Source: Leisingera daeponensis DSM 23529 (GTDB lineage: Bacteria; Pseudomonadota; Alphaproteobacteria; Rhodobacterales; Rhodobacteraceae). From it: 64,000 bases of DNA. The first letter of the stretch is position 1, and each line of letters starts with the position of its first letter. Positions 29,762 through 38,274 of this stretch are shown in pieces. Location of the stretch: positions 992,225 to 1,056,224 of the forward strand of contig NZ_KI421500.1 in assembly GCF_000473145.1 (NCBI RefSeq). The letters run 5' to 3'. The translations under genes and the position numbers were made by a program. The notes beneath the pieces are model-generated. The model was not told where the DNA came from. It searched no databases and saw only the letters and a list, made by a program, of their open reading frames with translations.

Positions 29762-30211
29762 ATGACACTGTGGAACCAGTTGCTGTGGGGCTCGATCTAT
29801 CTGAGCTTTTGCCTGATTTTGGAAATTCTGGTTCTTGTCTGGTGCGCGTCGGTGCTGAACAAGCTTTCGGCCCGGTTTTCCAAACCCTACCGGCGCTGGC
29901 AGATCGGCCTGATGCTGGTGGCCGCCATTTTCATCATTCTCGGCGGCCATACCGCGCAGGTCTGGATCTGGTCCTCGGCCTTTGTTCTGGTTGGTGCGAT
30001 CGGGGACTGGAACACCTCCGTCTACTTCTCGCTCGCGACCTATACCACGCTAGGTTACGGCGATGTGGTGCTGGGGCCGCCGCTGCGGATCTTTGCCGCT
30101 TTCGCGGCCGTGACCGGCCTGTTCGGGTTCGGCATCAGCACCGCCTTCCTGGTCAGCGCCATGGGACGCCTGTTTTCCCTGAACGGTCAGTCATATGACG
30201 GCAAGGATTAA
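29762..30211 (+). CDS. Small potassium channel family protein
   Basis: A 149-residue membrane protein. Two N-terminal hydrophobic segments are followed by a pore loop with the K+ selectivity filter TTLGYGD and a C-terminal helix (FAAFAAVTGLFGFGISTAFLV). No RCK or cyclic-nucleotide domain follows, so the protein is a bare channel. The ATG at 29762 is preferred over an upstream ATG at 29729, whose extension (ARAAANTRAG) is not hydrophobic. It ends in a four-base convergent overlap with the cardiolipin synthase gene. Gating and physiological role are unknown. Confidence 0.87.
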   Translation: MTLWNQLLWGSIYLSFCLILEILVLVWCASVLNKLSARFSKPYRRWQIGLMLVAAIFIILGGHTAQVWIWSSAFVLVGAIGDWNTSVYFSLATYTTLGYGDVVLGPPLRIFAAFAAVTGLFGFGISTAFLVSAMGRLFSLNGQSYDGKD

Positions 30212-31623
30212 AGCACCGGCGCCAGCAGCCGGGCCACCGGGGCCAGCAGCCGGATACTCAGCTTTTGCTGGTCCAGCGGCAGGCTGAGCTCCGTCGAACG
30301 CTGAAAATCCTGCCGCAGCATCTCTGCAATTTCCCCGGCAGAGGCGCGGTCGAAAAACAGCGCCATCGTCTCAAAGTTCAGCCGGAACGAGCGGTTGTCG
30401 AGGTTGGCGGTGCCGACGGCGGAGATCGTGTCATCAATGACGAAACATTTCTGATGCATAAAGCCGCCCTGATAGCGCAGGATGCGGACGCCAGCCTCCC
30501 GCAGCTCATCGAAATAGGCAAAGGCCGCCAGCCAGGGCAGCACGTGGTCGGCGTAGTCCGGCAGCAGGATCCGCACATCAAGCCCGCGCAGCGCCGCGTG
30601 TTTCAGAACGGCAAACACATCCTGATCCGGCACAAAATAGGGCGAGGCCAGCCACACCCTTTCCTGCGCGGCGGAAATGGCTGAGAAGTACAGCATCGAG
30701 CCGTTGCCGGTGGTGTCGCCAGGCCCGGTGGCGGCAATCAGCGCCGGGCGGTCCTGCGGCGAAGCTTCGGCTTCCCAGTTCAGCAGGTCCAGAACCGGTT
30801 CCTGGGTGCGCCAGTGCCAGTCCTCGGCAAACGAGAGCTGAAGCTGCTGAACCACCGGGCCGGTCAGCCGCACATGGGTGTCGCGCCACGGGCCGGCGGC
30901 GGGGTCCAGCCCCATATACTCATCCCCGACGTTCAGGCCGCCGGTAAACCCGATGCGGCCATCCACGACGACGGTTTTCCGGTGGTTGCGGAAGTTGATC
31001 CTGAGCCGGTGCCAGGGGCCGCGCTGAACCGCCGGGTCGATGAGGTTCACACCGGCATCCTCCAGCGCGCTGGTGTAGGCGCGCGGCAGCTTGCGGCTGC
31101 CGATGCTGTCGGTCATCAGCCAGATGGTCACGCCGCGCTGCGCCGCAGCGATCAGACGCTTTTGCAGCGCCAGGCCCAGATCGTCGGCATGCAGGATGTA
31201 GTATTGCACAAGGATGTATTCCCGTGCGTTTTCAATTGCCTCAAAGATGGCATTGAAGGTTTCTTCGCCGTCAATCAGCAGCGTCATGCCATTGCCGCGG
31301 CACACGTTCGTGCCGGCAATCGCTTCAAACGGGCTGGTGTTGACCGGCAGTTCCTGCGCGTCCTCGGAGTGGGCACTGGTATAATTGCGGGTGGCAATCA
31401 CCGCCTGTTCCGCTCGGCGGCGGGCCTTCCAGTAGCCTCTGAACCTGTGATGCCCGAAGATCACGTAAGCGGGCAGGGCGATGACCGGGGCGGACAGCAG
31501 GAACACAACCCACCCGATTGCCCCCTGGGGCGTGCGGGCCGTGCGGGCCGCGCTGAGCGCAGCCAGTCCGGCCGCCGTCCAGGTTGCGGCGATCGCGCCC
31601 GTGCTGACAATAAACCAGAACAT
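30208..31623 (-). CDS. cls: Cardiolipin synthase, phospholipase D family
   Basis: Joins two phosphatidylglycerols into cardiolipin and glycerol at the inner membrane. The 471-residue protein has two N-terminal hydrophobic segments (FIVSTGAIAATWTAAGLAAL; IGWVVFLLSAPVIALPAYVIF) and both HKD motifs: HRKTVVVDGRIGFTGG and MHQKCFVIDDTISAVGTAN. Length and topology fit bacterial ClsA. It is transcribed away from the YihY gene, from a start in an AT-richer 145-base interval. Confidence 0.92.
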   Translation of the reverse strand: MFWFIVSTGAIAATWTAAGLAALSAARTARTPQGAIGWVVFLLSAPVIALPAYVIFGHHRFRGYWKARRRAEQAVIATRNYTSAHSEDAQELPVNTSPFEAIAGTNVCRGNGMTLLIDGEETFNAIFEAIENAREYILVQYYILHADDLGLALQKRLIAAAQRGVTIWLMTDSIGSRKLPRAYTSALEDAGVNLIDPAVQRGPWHRLRINFRNHRKTVVVDGRIGFTGGLNVGDEYMGLDPAAGPWRDTHVRLTGPVVQQLQLSFAEDWHWRTQEPVLDLLNWEAEASPQDRPALIAATGPGDTTGNGSMLYFSAISAAQERVWLASPYFVPDQDVFAVLKHAALRGLDVRILLPDYADHVLPWLAAFAYFDELREAGVRILRYQGGFMHQKCFVIDDTISAVGTANLDNRSFRLNFETMALFFDRASAGEIAEMLRQDFQRSTELSLPLDQQKLSIRLLAPVARLLAPVL

Positions 31624-31769
31624 TCCGCGGCCTCGAATTTACACCTTTGCACTTACCTAATATGCGCATCGCCCGCACACCATAGGCGGTTATGCTACAC
31701 GCAACGCTAAAACCGCATAAAGGGCCATTGATACTGGATATTTGCGGGCGGCTGTGGAACCTTGCCTGC

Positions 31770-32636
31770 ATGCCGATCCTGCCCCCTCTGAGCCGCTGGC
31801 CCGCAGCGCTTCTGACCGCCGCCCGCCGGTTCAACCGGAAGAACGGCTGGGTCATGAGCAGCCACATCGCGATGTCGATGATGCTGGCGCTGTTCCCGTT
31901 TGTTCTGTTCACGGTTGCGCTGGCCGGCACCGTGGCCAGCCTGCTGTCGCAAGAGGTGGAAATGGACCTGATGACCGAGCAGGTGTTCAGCGTCTGGCCC
32001 GACGCCGTGGCGCGGCCGATTCTGACTGAGCTGAAGTCGGTGCTGCAGACGTCGAACACCCAGCTCGTGACCCTGGGCGGCCTGTTCGCGCTGTATTTTG
32101 CCTCCAACGGGGTCGATGCGGTGCGGGTGGCGATGGTGCAGGCCTACCACGATACCGACACCCGGCCGTTCTGGCGCGCCCGCGCCCTGTGCATCGGGCT
32201 GGTCATCATGGGCGGGGCGGGCATTCTGGCTGTCGCCTTTTTCGAGGTGTTTCTGCCGCTTTACGTGCGCCACATCACCAAGCTGCTGCCGTTCGCCAGC
32301 GTCCCGCAGGGCTGGGAGCAGGGGCTGAGCGGCCTGCTGGCGCTGGCGCTCCCCATTGGCGCGGTTCTGGCCTTTCACATCCTGCTGCCGGGCCGGATCC
32401 ACCGGTTCCGGCGGATTTTGCCGGGGGCGGTGCTGACCCTGCTCCTGTGGCTGGCCTGCGCCAGCGGGTTTGCTGTCTACGTCGGCTCATTCGCCCGGTA
32501 TTCCGCCACATATGCCGGGCTTGCGGGGGCGATGGCGGCGATGATCTTCCTCTATCTGAATTCCGCAATCCTGATCCTTGGCGCGGAATTCAACGGCGCC
32601 TTAAGCGACATGGCCGACAGCATGGGCCGGACATGA
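31770..32636 (+). CDS. YihY/BrkB family inner-membrane protein
   Basis: A 288-residue protein with six predicted transmembrane segments. It opens with NGWVMSSHIAMSMMLALFPF, the family N-terminal signature, continues through LGGLFALYFASNGVDAVRVAM, and ends with FLYLNSAILILGAEFNG, another family motif. These proteins were once called ribonuclease BN by mistake; their real function is unknown. The ATG at 31770 gives the length common in relatives; an ATG at 31692 would add 26 residues. It is divergent from cls. Confidence 0.86.
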   Translation: MPILPPLSRWPAALLTAARRFNRKNGWVMSSHIAMSMMLALFPFVLFTVALAGTVASLLSQEVEMDLMTEQVFSVWPDAVARPILTELKSVLQTSNTQLVTLGGLFALYFASNGVDAVRVAMVQAYHDTDTRPFWRARALCIGLVIMGGAGILAVAFFEVFLPLYVRHITKLLPFASVPQGWEQGLSGLLALALPIGAVLAFHILLPGRIHRFRRILPGAVLTLLLWLACASGFAVYVGSFARYSATYAGLAGAMAAMIFLYLNSAILILGAEFNGALSDMADSMGRT

Positions 32637-32766
32637 CGGCTGCGGCTTTCGCGCAACTGTTTCCGCATTTGCAACAATAAGGCAGGCTTTGCCACAATTG
32701 AGCCCCGGTTGCGGCCTAATCCCTGTCTAAACCTGCAGGAAAGCAGCAGAACCAGAAGGGGGCATC

Positions 32767-32955
32767 ATGACAAAACTGCAAAACAAACTGCGCCACATGC
32801 GTCTGTTCGAACTGATGCGCCAGCGTGAAATGGCCAGCCATGTCAGCCGCAAGCTGCGGGTGTCCCGGCTGACCGATGACGACGGCGATGAGGCAATCCT
32901 GCTGCGCACTCTGGCCAGCCGGTCGCTGACGACCCCGCACAACCGCCCGGTCTGA
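32767..32955 (+). CDS. Small basic hypothetical protein (62 residues)
   Basis: A short frame with a strong ribosome site (aggggg at 32756-32762, 5 bases before the ATG). The product is a helical, charged peptide: KLRHMRLFELMRQREM and SRKLRVSRLTDDDGDEAILL, ending in HNRPV. I recognise no family. The convergent rlmE gene ends seven bases after its stop. Absence of a competing long frame and the good translation start argue for a real gene; the short length keeps confidence moderate. Confidence 0.5.
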   Translation: MTKLQNKLRHMRLFELMRQREMASHVSRKLRVSRLTDDDGDEAILLRTLASRSLTTPHNRPV

Positions 32956-32961
32956 GGCTGC

Positions 32962-33678
32962 TTAGCCGCGGAACCCCATGGCGACAACGAATTTCTCGGA
33001 GCTGTCCGACCGCGAGGAGGGCGGCTTCATGTTCATCACCTTGGTGAACTTCTGCTTCAGCAGCTTCTGAAGCTCTCCCTCGGCGCCGCCTGCCAGAACC
33101 TTGGCCACAAAGGTGCCGCCCTCTTCCAGAACGTCAAAGGCGAAATAGGCCGCCGTTTCACACAGCGAGATAATCCGCAAATGGTCGGTCTGCTTGTGTC
33201 CTGAACTGGCCGCCGCCATGTCCGACATCACCACATCCGCCTTGCCGCCCAGCCATTCCTTAACCTGGTCGTCGGCGCCCTCATCCATGAAATCAAGCTG
33301 ATGGAACTCGGCCCCGGCCAGCGGCTCCACCTCCTGCAGATCCACACCGATGATGCGGCCCACGGCCTTGCCCGGTTTTTCCCCCAGCGCATTGATGCGC
33401 TTCACCGCAACCTGCGCCCAGCCGCCCGGCGCGCAGCCCAGGTCGACAACACGGGCGCCATTTACCAGGAACCGGAATTTGTCGTCCAGCTCCATGATCT
33501 TATAGGCTGCGCGGCCGCGGTAGCCTTCGGCCTGGGCGCGTTTCACATAGGGATCGTTCAACTGGCGCTGCAGCCAGCGGGTCGAGCTGAGCTTGCGGCC
33601 GCGGGCGGTCTTCACCTTGACCTTCAGATCCCGCTGGCCGCGGCCGGATGTGTTTTTACCAGTGGGGGTCTTTGCCAT
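32962..33678 (-). CDS. rlmE: 23S rRNA (uridine-2'-O-)-methyltransferase (RlmE/FtsJ)
   Basis: Methylates the ribose of U2552 (E. coli numbering) in 23S rRNA. The 238-residue protein carries the SAM-binding motif [16 protein letters not shown], the aspartate of [13 protein letters not shown], and the K-D-K-E catalytic tetrad including Lys in FVAKVLAGG. The N-terminal 30 residues are basic and likely bind rRNA. Gene order ppx - small DUF2007-like gene - rlmE on the minus strand is conserved in alphaproteobacteria, suggesting an operon. Confidence 0.94.
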   Translation of the reverse strand: MAKTPTGKNTSGRGQRDLKVKVKTARGRKLSSTRWLQRQLNDPYVKRAQAEGYRGRAAYKIMELDDKFRFLVNGARVVDLGCAPGGWAQVAVKRINALGEKPGKAVGRIIGVDLQEVEPLAGAEFHQLDFMDEGADDQVKEWLGGKADVVMSDMAAASSGHKQTDHLRIISLCETAAYFAFDVLEEGGTFVAKVLAGGAEGELQKLLKQKFTKVMNMKPPSSRSDSSEKFVVAMGFRG

Positions 33679-33729
33679 GAGCGTTTTCTCCGAAGTAAGC
33701 GCTGCAGATAACCTCTTGCACCCGCCGGA

Positions 33730-34110
33730 TCAAGGCGATGCTTTTTCCCCGGATAGCGCAAGGTCCGGCCAAGGAGCGGATATGCCGAACAGCACATATC
33801 CTAAAAGGTTGGCAGCCTTGTTCCAAAGGCTGTTCTTCTCTGCCGGGGCGGGCGGAGGATCAGCTTCGCAGTCACCGGCTGCCAAGGGGCTTAGATGCCC
33901 GCTCTGAATTGCGCTGAGAAACTCAGAGGCCTCCGCTGAATCTTCGGCCGGAACACTGACCGGAACCCCGCCGAATGCCAGGCTGTAATGGGGCAGCAGC
34001 GCCATGGTGTTGATCCAGGGGCAAAATACCTTGAACCCCGCAGCCTCCAATGCAGAAACCGTTACTGAGACGGTGCTTAGCCGGTAGGCTATGGCAATGA
34101 CCGTATACAT
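33730..34110 (-). CDS. DUF2007-like small protein between ppx and rlmE
   Basis: A 126-residue protein with a ferredoxin-like start (YTVIAIAYRLSTVSVTVSALEAAG, then LAFGGVPVSVPAEDSAEASEFL) that resembles the 'putative signal transducing protein' DUF2007 family. Its C-terminal third (PPPAPAEKNSLWNKAANLLG) is a linker and an amphipathic segment. The ATG has a ggaagg ribosome site, and the gene lies 30 bases after ppx. Function is unknown; the family call rests on pattern resemblance only. Confidence 0.65.
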   Translation of the reverse strand: MYTVIAIAYRLSTVSVTVSALEAAGFKVFCPWINTMALLPHYSLAFGGVPVSVPAEDSAEASEFLSAIQSGHLSPLAAGDCEADPPPAPAEKNSLWNKAANLLGYVLFGISAPWPDLALSGEKASP

Positions 34111-34140
34111 GCATGGAACCTTCCGGATGCTGCTGATCTG

Positions 34141-35253
34141 TCAGTAGGGCCCGTCCTCCAGAACGCCATCCGCGCTCATCTGCGCGTAGAGCAGGCCTTC
34201 GCGCAGACCGCGGTCCGCAACCGACAGCCGGTCCGTCGGCCAGCAGCGCAGCAGCGCCTGCAGGATTGCGGATCCGGACATGATCAGCGCCTGCCGGTCC
34301 TCGCCGATGCGGGGGTCGCGGCGGCGGCCCTGGGGCCCAAGGTCCAGATAACCCCGGATCACCTTGTCAATCTGATCGCTGGTCATCCGCAGCCCGTCCA
34401 CCTTGGTGCGGTCGTAGCGCTTAAGCCCCAAGTGCGACGCGGCCACCGTGGTCACGGTGCCGGAGGTGCCGACGATCTGAAACCCCTCGCGCACCTGCTC
34501 ATTCTTGTAGGGGGCGAAATCTGCCAGGTTCTCCTCAAAGAACCAGCTCATCAGTGCAAAGCGGGCTGCGTCATCTTCCACATCGTTGAACTGATCGCGC
34601 AAAGTGGCGACGCCCAGCGGGACGGAAATCCAATCCACCACCTTGGCGGCGGGGAAGGGGCTTTCGCTCAGCTGAAAACCGTTGTGCAGCCGCATGATCG
34701 CCGACGGCCGGTCGCGCCGCGGGACGGAGGAGATGTCGATCCACACCAGTTCAGTCGAGCCGCCGCCGATATCGACCACCAGCAGCTGTTCGGTCTTGGT
34801 GGAAACGAGCGGTGCGCAGGAGATGACCGCCAGACGTGCCTCTTCCTCCGGCTGGATGATTTCCAGCGTCAGCCCGGTCTCGCGCTTGACCTGGCGGATG
34901 AAGTCGCGGGCGTTCTTGGCCCGGCGGCAGGCCTCGGTCGCAACCAGCCGCATCCGCCGGACCCTGTTGCGCTTGAGCTTTTGCTGACAGATCCGCAGCG
35001 CCTGGATAGTGCGCGCCATCGAGGACCGCGACAGCCGTCCGGTCCGCTCCAGCCCGGCGCCCAGTTGCACCGACTTGGAGAAACTGTCCACCACATGTAT
35101 TCCGCTGCCCTTGGGCTGGGCAATCAGCATACGGCAGCTATTTGTACCCAAATCCAGCGCAGCATAAAGCGCATCTGGATCGGGACGGGCCGGTGCAGGG
35201 GTTTCAACCGCTTGGGGAAACGCGCCCGCACCTTTCGAGCGCCTGGGCGCCAT
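34141..35253 (-). CDS. Ppx/GppA phosphatase family protein (exopolyphosphatase-type)
   Basis: A 370-residue member of the sugar-kinase/Hsp70 superfamily that hydrolyses polyphosphate or pppGpp. It shows ALDLGTNSCRMLIAQ (phosphate loop 1), SVQLGAGLERTGRLS, EACRRAKNARDF, QPEEEARLAVIS and VVDIGGGSTELVWID (phosphate loop 2), and VGTSGTVTTVAA. A C-terminal extension that would allow full-length Ppx activity is missing, as in many short alphaproteobacterial homologues. It starts the minus-strand operon with the DUF2007-like gene and rlmE. Confidence 0.9.
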   Translation of the reverse strand: MAPRRSKGAGAFPQAVETPAPARPDPDALYAALDLGTNSCRMLIAQPKGSGIHVVDSFSKSVQLGAGLERTGRLSRSSMARTIQALRICQQKLKRNRVRRMRLVATEACRRAKNARDFIRQVKRETGLTLEIIQPEEEARLAVISCAPLVSTKTEQLLVVDIGGGSTELVWIDISSVPRRDRPSAIMRLHNGFQLSESPFPAAKVVDWISVPLGVATLRDQFNDVEDDAARFALMSWFFEENLADFAPYKNEQVREGFQIVGTSGTVTTVAASHLGLKRYDRTKVDGLRMTSDQIDKVIRGYLDLGPQGRRRDPRIGEDRQALIMSGSAILQALLRCWPTDRLSVADRGLREGLLYAQMSADGVLEDGPY

Positions 35254-35460
35254 GATTCACGCCCTCCGATTATCGTGTTAACTGTGACAATAGGTGCGCA
35301 GCTGCGGCGGCGCAAGCTCCAGCCGCCAGAAGCGGAGCAATTTCCGCTGCCTAGCGGGTGCCTCATAATCCATATGAATATTTTGGCGGTAAGCCGCTGT
35401 GGCATTCGACGGTTCACAAAGCTAGGGTCGCAACAGCAAAACGTCGCTCAATCCCATCGT

Positions 35461-35480
35461 GTTGTCGAAATTCGACCAAC
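35461..35480. promoter_or_regulatory. Operator-like palindrome upstream of the one-carbon operon
   Basis: The inverted repeat gttgtcgaaattcgaccaac (arms gtcgaa and ttcgac around a single A; outer gttg/caac) lies 58 bases upstream of the first gene of the metF operon. No regulator can be named from sequence alone. Confidence 0.35.
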
Positions 35481-35537
35481 TTGCCGAGCGCCGCCGCTCT
35501 AGAACGTGGTCTATCCAGGCTAGGAGGAAATCAGGGC

Positions 35538-35834
35538 ATGCCCGACGTTACGATCGTTTACTGGCGCGATATTCCTGCGCAGGTCATCGTTGGCAAAGGC
35601 CGCCGCGGCGCCAAGCGCCAGCTCGAAGAACGGTTCGAGCAGGCCATCGACCGCGCGGCCATGAAGGTGAACGCCAAGGACGCGGACGCCTATCTTGCCG
35701 AGTGGCGCAAGGCAGCCCCGTTTTCTGTCGAGGGTGAGGCAGCCGATGTTGCCGAAGCCGAGGCCCAACGCCTGGAAGCTGAGTATGATCAGGACCGCCT
35801 GAAGGCGCTGATTGCAAATGACGGATGGGCTTGA
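35538..35834 (+). CDS. Small 'virulence factor' family protein (one-carbon operon)
   Basis: A 98-residue soluble protein starting PDVTIVYWRDIPAQVIVGKG, characteristic of the small conserved family labelled virulence factor (PF13769) that sits beside metF in Rhodobacteraceae. The ribosome site taggaggaaa is strong. Its C-terminal half is rich in Ala/Glu helices. It is 27 bases before metF and is therefore almost certainly co-transcribed with metF and the methyltransferase; a link to methyl transfer or cobalamin handling is an inference from context. The family name does not reflect a demonstrated role here. Confidence 0.82.
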   Translation: MPDVTIVYWRDIPAQVIVGKGRRGAKRQLEERFEQAIDRAAMKVNAKDADAYLAEWRKAAPFSVEGEAADVAEAEAQRLEAEYDQDRLKALIANDGWA

Positions 35835-35861
35835 CCCGCAGACCACTCTTGGGAGGCCGTG

Positions 35862-36788
35862 ATGGCTTTGCTGAACTTTAAGAAACGTGACACTGGCGCC
35901 GCCCAGACCGTCAACCCGCAGGTCGAAGCCTTCCTGCAGGACTACTCGATCGAAGTCATGCCGCGCACCGCGGAGAAGGTCGAGAACTTCCGCGACCTGC
36001 TGCCGGCCGGCACCCGTGTCTACATCGCGCACATCGAAGGCACCCCGATTGAGGATATGGTCGCCACCGCCAAGCGCCTGAACGCCGAAGGCTTCCCGGT
36101 GATGCCGCACTTCCCGGCGCGGATCATCAAGGACGAGGCCACTCTGGCCGACTGGATCGCCCGTTACCGGGGCGAGGCAGACGTCAAGCAGGCGCTGATG
36201 CTGGCGGGCGGCGTGGCCAAGCCGCACGGCGACTTCCACAGCTCCATGCAGCTGCTGGAAACCGGCCTGTTCGACAAGGCGGGCTTCACCAGCCTGCACG
36301 TTGCCGGCCACCCGGAAGGCAACAAGGACATCGACCCGGATGGCTCGACCAAGAACGTCTTTGAAGCGCTTCAGTGGAAACAGAAATTCTCTGAGCGCAC
36401 CGACGCCAAGATGGCGCTGGCCACCCAGTTCGCGTTTGAAGCAAAGCCGATCATCCAATGGGCAAACGGCCTCAAGGCTGCGGGCATCGACCTGCCGATC
36501 CACATCGGTATCGCCGGCCCGGCCAAGCTGCAGACGCTGATCAAATTCGCCATCGCGTGCGGCGTGGGCCCGTCGCTGAAGGTGCTGCAGAAACGCGCGA
36601 TGGACGTGTCCAAGCTGCTGCTGCCCTACGAGCCGACCGATGTTGTGGCCGAACTGGCCGCCTACAAGGCCGAGAACCCGGACTTCAACATCACCAACGT
36701 CCATTTCTTCCCGCTGGGCGGCATCAAGACCAATGCCACCTGGGCCATCAACAACGGCGGCGCCTCGGCGAAGCCGGTCAACTCCTAA
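35862..36788 (+). CDS. metF: Methylenetetrahydrofolate reductase
   Basis: Reduces 5,10-methylene-THF to 5-methyl-THF for methionine synthesis. The 308-residue protein has the MetF TIM-barrel motifs around PRTAEKVENFRDLLPAGTRV, MLAGGVAKPHGDFHSSMQLL, LHVAGHPEGNKDID and NVHFFPLGGIKTNATWAI. The ATG at 35862 follows gggagg; the frame includes an in-line GTG three bases upstream that is less likely. The pterin-binding methyltransferase gene starts nine bases after its stop, placing consecutive methyl-transfer steps in one operon. Confidence 0.9.
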   Translation: MALLNFKKRDTGAAQTVNPQVEAFLQDYSIEVMPRTAEKVENFRDLLPAGTRVYIAHIEGTPIEDMVATAKRLNAEGFPVMPHFPARIIKDEATLADWIARYRGEADVKQALMLAGGVAKPHGDFHSSMQLLETGLFDKAGFTSLHVAGHPEGNKDIDPDGSTKNVFEALQWKQKFSERTDAKMALATQFAFEAKPIIQWANGLKAAGIDLPIHIGIAGPAKLQTLIKFAIACGVGPSLKVLQKRAMDVSKLLLPYEPTDVVAELAAYKAENPDFNITNVHFFPLGGIKTNATWAINNGGASAKPVNS

Positions 36789-36797
36789 GGATCAACA

Positions 36798-37859
36798 ATG
36801 ACCCGTACAGTCGTAGAATCAAAAACCAAAACCGCGATCCTGGGCTTTGATGAGCCGTTCTGCGTGATCGGGGAGCGCATCAACCCGACCGGCCGCAAGA
36901 AACTGGCGGCCGAGCTGGAAGCCGGCGATTTCTCCACCGTCGAGAAGGACGCCGTGGCACAGGTTCTGGCCGGCGCAACCGTTCTCGATATCAATGCGGG
37001 TGTGGTCTACAACTCCAACCCGAACCCGAACGAGACCGAACCGCCGCTGATGAAGAAAATCATCGAGCTGGTTCAGGGCCTGGTTGATGTGCCGCTTTGC
37101 ATCGACTCTTCGGTTCCGGGCGCGCTGGAAGCCGGCCTGGAAGTCTGTGAAGGCCGTCCGCTGCTGAACTCCGTCACTGGCGAAGAAGAGCGTCTGGAGC
37201 AGATCCTGCCGCTGGTCAAAAAGTACAATGTTCCGGTTGTGGCGATCTCCAACGACGACACCGGCATTTCGGAAGACCCCGATGTGCGCTTTGCCGTCGC
37301 CAAGAAGATTGTTCAGCGCGCCGCCGATTTCGGCATCCCGGCGCATGACATCGTGGTGGACCCGCTGGTGATGCCGGTCGGCGCAATGGCGACTGCCGGC
37401 CTGCAAGTGTTTGCCTTGGTCCGCCGCCTGCGCGAGGAGCTGGGCGTGAACACCACCTGCGGCGCCTCCAACATCTCCTTTGGCCTGCCGAACCGCCACG
37501 GCATCAACAACGCCTTCCTGCCGATGGCAATGGGCGCGGGCATGACCTCCGCAATCATGAACCCGGTGGCGCTGCCGGTGACCCAAAAGGCCATCGCCGA
37601 GAAGAAGGCCATGGTCGAAGCCGCCGGCATCATCCTGCCGGAAGGCATGGACGATGAGACCTTTGTCACCATGTTCGGCCTGGGCTCCACCAAGCCGCGC
37701 GCCGGTAAGGAAATGGAAGCCATCCGCGCGGCCAACTTCCTGACCAACAACGACCCGCACGGCGGTGAGTGGATCAAGTTCAACAAGCCGCCGGCCGCCG
37801 AAGGCGAAGAAGGCCGCGGCCGTGGCGGCCGCGCCGGCGGACGCCGCCGCCGCGCCTGA
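36798..37859 (+). CDS. Methyltetrahydrofolate:cobalamin methyltransferase (pterin-binding part of split MetH)
   Basis: A 353-residue dihydropteroate-synthase-like TIM barrel that transfers the methyl group of 5-methyl-THF to cobalamin. Motifs include FCVIGERINPTGRKKLA (the Asn/Thr folate loop), VLDINAGVV, LCIDSSVPGALEAGL and TTCGASNISFGLPNRH. There is no attached homocysteine, B12 or reactivation domain, so methionine synthase is split into separate proteins, as reported for Phaeobacter and relatives. The extreme C-terminus (GRGRGGRAGGRRRRA) is a basic, probably disordered tail. Confidence 0.9.
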   Translation: MTRTVVESKTKTAILGFDEPFCVIGERINPTGRKKLAAELEAGDFSTVEKDAVAQVLAGATVLDINAGVVYNSNPNPNETEPPLMKKIIELVQGLVDVPLCIDSSVPGALEAGLEVCEGRPLLNSVTGEEERLEQILPLVKKYNVPVVAISNDDTGISEDPDVRFAVAKKIVQRAADFGIPAHDIVVDPLVMPVGAMATAGLQVFALVRRLREELGVNTTCGASNISFGLPNRHGINNAFLPMAMGAGMTSAIMNPVALPVTQKAIAEKKAMVEAAGIILPEGMDDETFVTMFGLGSTKPRAGKEMEAIRAANFLTNNDPHGGEWIKFNKPPAAEGEEGRGRGGRAGGRRRRA

Positions 37860-37881
37860 TCCGCGCAGCTTGAAACGCAAG

Positions 37882-37909
37882 AGGCCGGGCAGAGTTGTCC
37901 GGCCTTTTT
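37882..37909 (+). terminator. Intrinsic terminator of the metF operon
   Basis: A 10-bp stem (aggccgggca with tgtccggcct, one G-T pair, loop gagt) is followed by ttttt and a second T-rich stretch, typical of a Rho-independent terminator. Confidence 0.85.
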
Positions 37910-38065
37910 CTGTTTTGCATCAGAGCTTTGCAGAACGCTCTTTGGATGGATGGCTGCAGGCCGTTCGGACAGAGAAAAGCACAGCCAACCGGCCAAACCC
38001 AAAGGCGTCTCGTCATCTTGACGTGCGCCGTTCGTCTTATCTGGGAAGCGGTCTGTAAGGGAAAA

Positions 38066-38155
38066 TGGCGGAGAGACAGGGATTCGAACCCTGGGTGGGC
38101 TTGCACCCACAACGGTTTTCGAGACCGCCCCGTTCGACCACTCCGGCACCTCTCC
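38066..38155 (-). tRNA. tRNA-Ser (anticodon CGA)
   Basis: Read on the minus strand: acceptor stem ggagagg/tctctcc, discriminator G, encoded CCA (38066-38068). The anticodon loop CTCGAAA gives CGA, which reads UCG. A long variable arm (GTGGGTGCAAGCCCAC) and the T-loop GTTCGAATC confirm a class II tRNA-Ser. Confidence 0.97.
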
Positions 38156-38274
38156 GCGGGGGGTGAGGCGCGGTTTAATGTTGATTCCGCACTGGCGCAA
38201 GGGGCGAAATGCGCCTTTGTGAAAAAAAGCCGGAAGTCCGTTGCCAGCCAAAGGTTTTTGCCTAGATTTGCCCT

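Noticed and set aside
35254..35537. SAM-type or SAH-type riboswitch upstream of the metF operon
   Set aside because: The 283-base interval contains only a palindrome and short stems; the conserved cores of SAM-II and SAH riboswitches as I know them were not found.
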